7,051 nucleotides of DNA from positions 1 to 7,051 of the forward strand of contig CAMEWZ010000081.1 in the NCBI GenBank assembly GCA_945946745.1, given 5' to 3'. Both the position numbers and the translations under genes were made by a program. The notes beneath the pieces were generated by a model. The model ran no database searches, was not told where the DNA came from, and worked only from the letters and a program-made list of their open reading frames with translations. Below are positions 5,448 to 7,051 of this stretch, one piece after another. This DNA comes from an uncultured Clostridia bacterium. GTDB lineage: Bacteria; Bacillota; Clostridia; Oscillospirales; Oscillospiraceae. Every line of letters starts with the position of its first letter. Within the stretch, counting starts at the first letter, position 1.

Positions 5448-6515
5448 TTATTCCTGCTTTCCGTCGGGAAATACCTGCAAAGCAGTCACTGTCAGCAGCG
5501 GGGCCAGGAGCATACCGCCGATGCCCCAGAGCTTGTAGCCTGCGTAAAGGGCCATCAGCGTAACCAGCGGATCCAGTCCCAGATGCCGGCCTACCAGCCT
5601 TGGCTCCAGCGCCGAACGGGTCACAGAGGCGGTCAGATAGATCCCCAGAAGCCCCAGGCCCAGGGCGCCGTTACCCTGGAGCAGGCACAGAACACTCCAG
5701 GGAATCAGCACCGTGCCGGTGCCCAACACCGGAAAGGCGTCAATCAGCGCGATGCCCACCGCCCACAATGGCGCGTATGGCACCCGCAGCAGGAGCAGTC
5801 CCAGCAGGAGGATGACAAAGGTCACCCCCATCAGCTTGCACTGGGCTGTCAGCCAGCCGCCCACGGCCCGCTTCATCCGGCCCCAGGCCTCCAGCAGCGG
5901 CCGAAGCTTCTCTTTGGGCAGGCGGCGCTTCAGCCAGCCCTTGATCCCAGGCAGCTTTGCGGAAATCATAAAGCCGGACACAATGGCGGTGCCCAGGCCC
6001 AGAGCGCTGTCCGGGATGTGGCTGAGCAGACTGCCCGCCAGTCCCAGCAGATACCGGACGGCTTTGTCCACCAACGCGGCGCCGTCGGAAAACAGGGCGT
6101 TGACATTCTCCTGAATCAGAGGGCGCAGACTGCCCGGCGCTTGCGCGGACAGGTTCAGCAGCCAGTTCTGGGCCAGGGTGTACCCGGAGCGGGCGGCCCT
6201 TTCCACTTCCGGCAGCGCGCCGGACAGATTTTTCAGCTCCCGCACCACAAACGCGCACAGGATCAGCAGTGCCATGGCCAGAAAGCAAAACGCCATGGAA
6301 ACCCCGATACCGGCACTGACGCCCCGGGGCAGCCGAAGCCTGCGGTGCAGAAAGTCCACCATCGGCTCGGCAGAAAGCGCCAGCCCCAGCCCCAGCAGAA
6401 ACGGGGAAAACAGCGGCAGCAGGCAGCGCAGAAACACCCAGACGGCCAGGAAGGTCAGGGCGGCAGACGCGATTTTTTTGAACCCGGGTTTCAGAAAAAT
6501 TCCTCCTTTCCCCAT
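5448..6515 (-). CDS. AI-2E/YtvI-like multispanning membrane transport protein
   Basis: A complete integral membrane protein of 355 residues as read from the ATG at 6515, the normal size for the AI-2E (PF01594) family. Hydrophobic helices occur near residues 16-48, 67-92, 160-183, 228-245, 248-295 and 318-348. A soluble helical segment rich in charges lies at about 92-150. The C-terminal half carries the family signatures DAFPVLGTGTVLIPW (259-273) and LEPRLVG (303-309), followed by LGLDPL. The wording of these motifs is closest to the sporulation-associated YtvI branch in Firmicutes. Despite the family name, members transport varied solutes, including Na+(Li+)/H+ exchange in some, so the substrate is open. 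AGGAGG sits inside the ATG-initiated frame, suggesting the true start may be a CTG at 6494, giving 348 residues. It converges on the amidohydrolase and is divergent from the ACT gene. Confidence 0.9.
   Translation of the reverse strand: MGKGGIFLKPGFKKIASAALTFLAVWVFLRCLLPLFSPFLLGLGLALSAEPMVDFLHRRLRLPRGVSAGIGVSMAFCFLAMALLILCAFVVRELKNLSGALPEVERAARSGYTLAQNWLLNLSAQAPGSLRPLIQENVNALFSDGAALVDKAVRYLLGLAGSLLSHIPDSALGLGTAIVSGFMISAKLPGIKGWLKRRLPKEKLRPLLEAWGRMKRAVGGWLTAQCKLMGVTFVILLLGLLLLRVPYAPLWAVGIALIDAFPVLGTGTVLIPWSVLCLLQGNGALGLGLLGIYLTASVTRSALEPRLVGRHLGLDPLVTLMALYAGYKLWGIGGMLLAPLLTVTALQVFPDGKQE
6492..6507 (-). promoter_or_regulatory. Ribosome binding site with candidate CTG start for the AI-2E gene
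   Basis: Read on the minus strand, AGGAGG (6507-6502) is followed after exactly 7 bases by CTG (6494-6492), in frame with the membrane protein. The ATG at 6515 has no purine-rich sequence before it. From the CTG, the protein would begin (M)KPGFKKIASAALTF, a natural N-terminus for a first membrane helix. Confidence 0.6.
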
Positions 6516-6525
6516 CAGATAAGGG

Positions 6526-6553
6526 TTGCATTTTCGGAAATGTATGGTACAAT
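6526..6553 (+). promoter_or_regulatory. Extended -10 promoter candidate for the ACT-domain gene
   Basis: TGGTACAAT (6545-6553) combines the TGn extension with a TACAAT -10 box. A weak -35, TTGCAT (6526-6531), lies 16 bases upstream. Transcription would start near 6560, leaving a leader of about 58 bases. A second TACAAT lies on the minus strand (6586-6581), and a short inverted repeat ATTGT-AC-ACAAT occupies 6581-6592. Divergent promoters or an operator could therefore share this region, but no good minus-strand -35 is visible. Confidence 0.55.
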
Positions 6554-6617
6554 ACGTTGTGGAAAAACAAATGTTGTTCTATTGTACACAATTTTAATAC
6601 CTTCCAGGAGGTCATCT

Positions 6618-7051
6618 ATGTCCACTAAACCACAATACTATATCGTGGAGGCATCGGCGCTGCCCGAGGTATTTTTAAAGGTAGCGGAGGCAAAGCGGCT
6701 GCTTTCTACAGGAGAAGCCTCCACCGTCAACGAAGCGACCCGGATGACGGATATCAGCCGCAGCGCGTTTTACAAGTACCGGGACGCGGTGCTGCCCTTT
6801 CAAAATATGATGACCGGGCGGATCATAACCTTCCAGCTTCTGCTCCATGACGAGCCGGGTCTTCTGTCGGAGCTGCTGAGATTGTTCGCCCAGGCCAAGG
6901 CCAATATCATCACCATCAATTCCATCGTGCCCACCAACGGCACCGCTGTGGTGACCATCTCGGCGGAGACCATGGATCTGACGGTGACGCTGGAGGATCT
7001 GCTGCACCAGCTGGAGGTTTTCCCCGGTGTGGTCAAGGCGGAGGTTCTGGC
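6618..7051 (+). CDS. pheB: PheB-like ACT-domain protein, 3' end beyond the window
   Basis: An open frame of 144 codons running off the window edge, probably lacking only the last few residues, since the family is about 145-150 residues long. Residues 1-65 begin with YYIVEASALPEVFLKV, then a small helix-turn-helix-like stretch with VNEATRMTDISRSAFYKY (38-55), typical of the UPF0735/PheB family. Residues from about 69 to the end form an ACT domain, with DEPGLLSELLRLFAQAKANI (77-96) as its ligand-binding turn and first helix. ACT domains usually bind amino acids and modulate enzymes or regulators. In Bacillus the homologue accompanies phenylalanine biosynthesis genes; in many Clostridia it precedes homoserine dehydrogenase, so an amino-acid gene may follow. 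AGGAGG (6606-6611) lies 6 bases before the ATG. Its precise role is not established. Confidence 0.9.
   Translation, partial: MSTKPQYYIVEASALPEVFLKVAEAKRLLSTGEASTVNEATRMTDISRSAFYKYRDAVLPFQNMMTGRIITFQLLLHDEPGLLSELLRLFAQAKANIITINSIVPTNGTAVVTISAETMDLTVTLEDLLHQLEVFPGVVKAEVL

Noticed and set aside
5740..6615. 291-codon minus-strand open frame overlapping the AI-2E gene in another frame
   Set aside because: It is the alternate frame of the same DNA, with Gly/Arg/Ala-rich composition and no domain. The AI-2E frame carries the family motifs.
1..7051. Possible defence island, mobile element or new multi-gene system
   Set aside because: The genes belong to common housekeeping or transport families with separate transcription signals. 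There is no transposase, integrase, nuclease, phage gene or target-site duplication.

Overview
This window looks like an ordinary chromosomal stretch from a GC-rich Clostridia-class Firmicute, most likely of the Oscillospiraceae/Ruminococcaceae type. The evidence is strong AGGAGG ribosome binding sites, GC-rich codon use with AT-rich intergenic promoters, compact U-tailed terminators, and typical Firmicute families (a YtvI-like AI-2E protein and a PheB-type ACT protein). A short GC-rich multi-hairpin intergenic element resembles the repeats scattered through such genomes. The lineage is an inference from these features, not from a search.

Layout from left to right. (1) 25-432 (+) encodes a small stand-alone P-loop protein of unknown role, closed by a strong terminator. 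(2) 520-1884 (+) encodes a complete MATE-family exporter, followed by a 13-bp stem-loop and a second strong terminator. (3) 1982-2037 is a near-consensus sigma-A promoter followed by an inverted repeat that closely resembles the DNA site of ArsR/SmtB-family metal sensors. It drives 2064-4328 (+), a CadA/ZntA-like Zn/Cd/Pb P1B-type ATPase with an unusual His/Cys-rich linker built from 13-residue repeats. (4) A hairpin and an extended -10 promoter lie between the ATPase and an amidohydrolase at 4433-5302 (+). The longer reading frame of that gene, which overlaps the ATPase stop, is probably not its true start. (5) 5285-5447 is a convergent intergenic region holding a multi-hairpin repeat that supplies the amidohydrolase stop codon. 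(6) 5448-6515 (-) encodes an AI-2E/YtvI-like membrane protein whose best ribosome binding site points to a CTG start inside the ATG-initiated frame. (7) 6618-7051 (+) is a PheB-like ACT-domain protein cut by the window edge.

The genes do not form one pathway. The clearest functional unit is the metal-export ATPase with its own promoter and probable metal-responsive operator; no ArsR/SmtB regulator gene lies in the window, so its sensor is presumably encoded elsewhere. Most genes appear to be single transcription units bounded by their own terminators or promoters. I found no tRNA, rRNA, CRISPR array, insertion sequence, phage gene or evident new multi-gene system. No gap between genes exceeds 300 bases.
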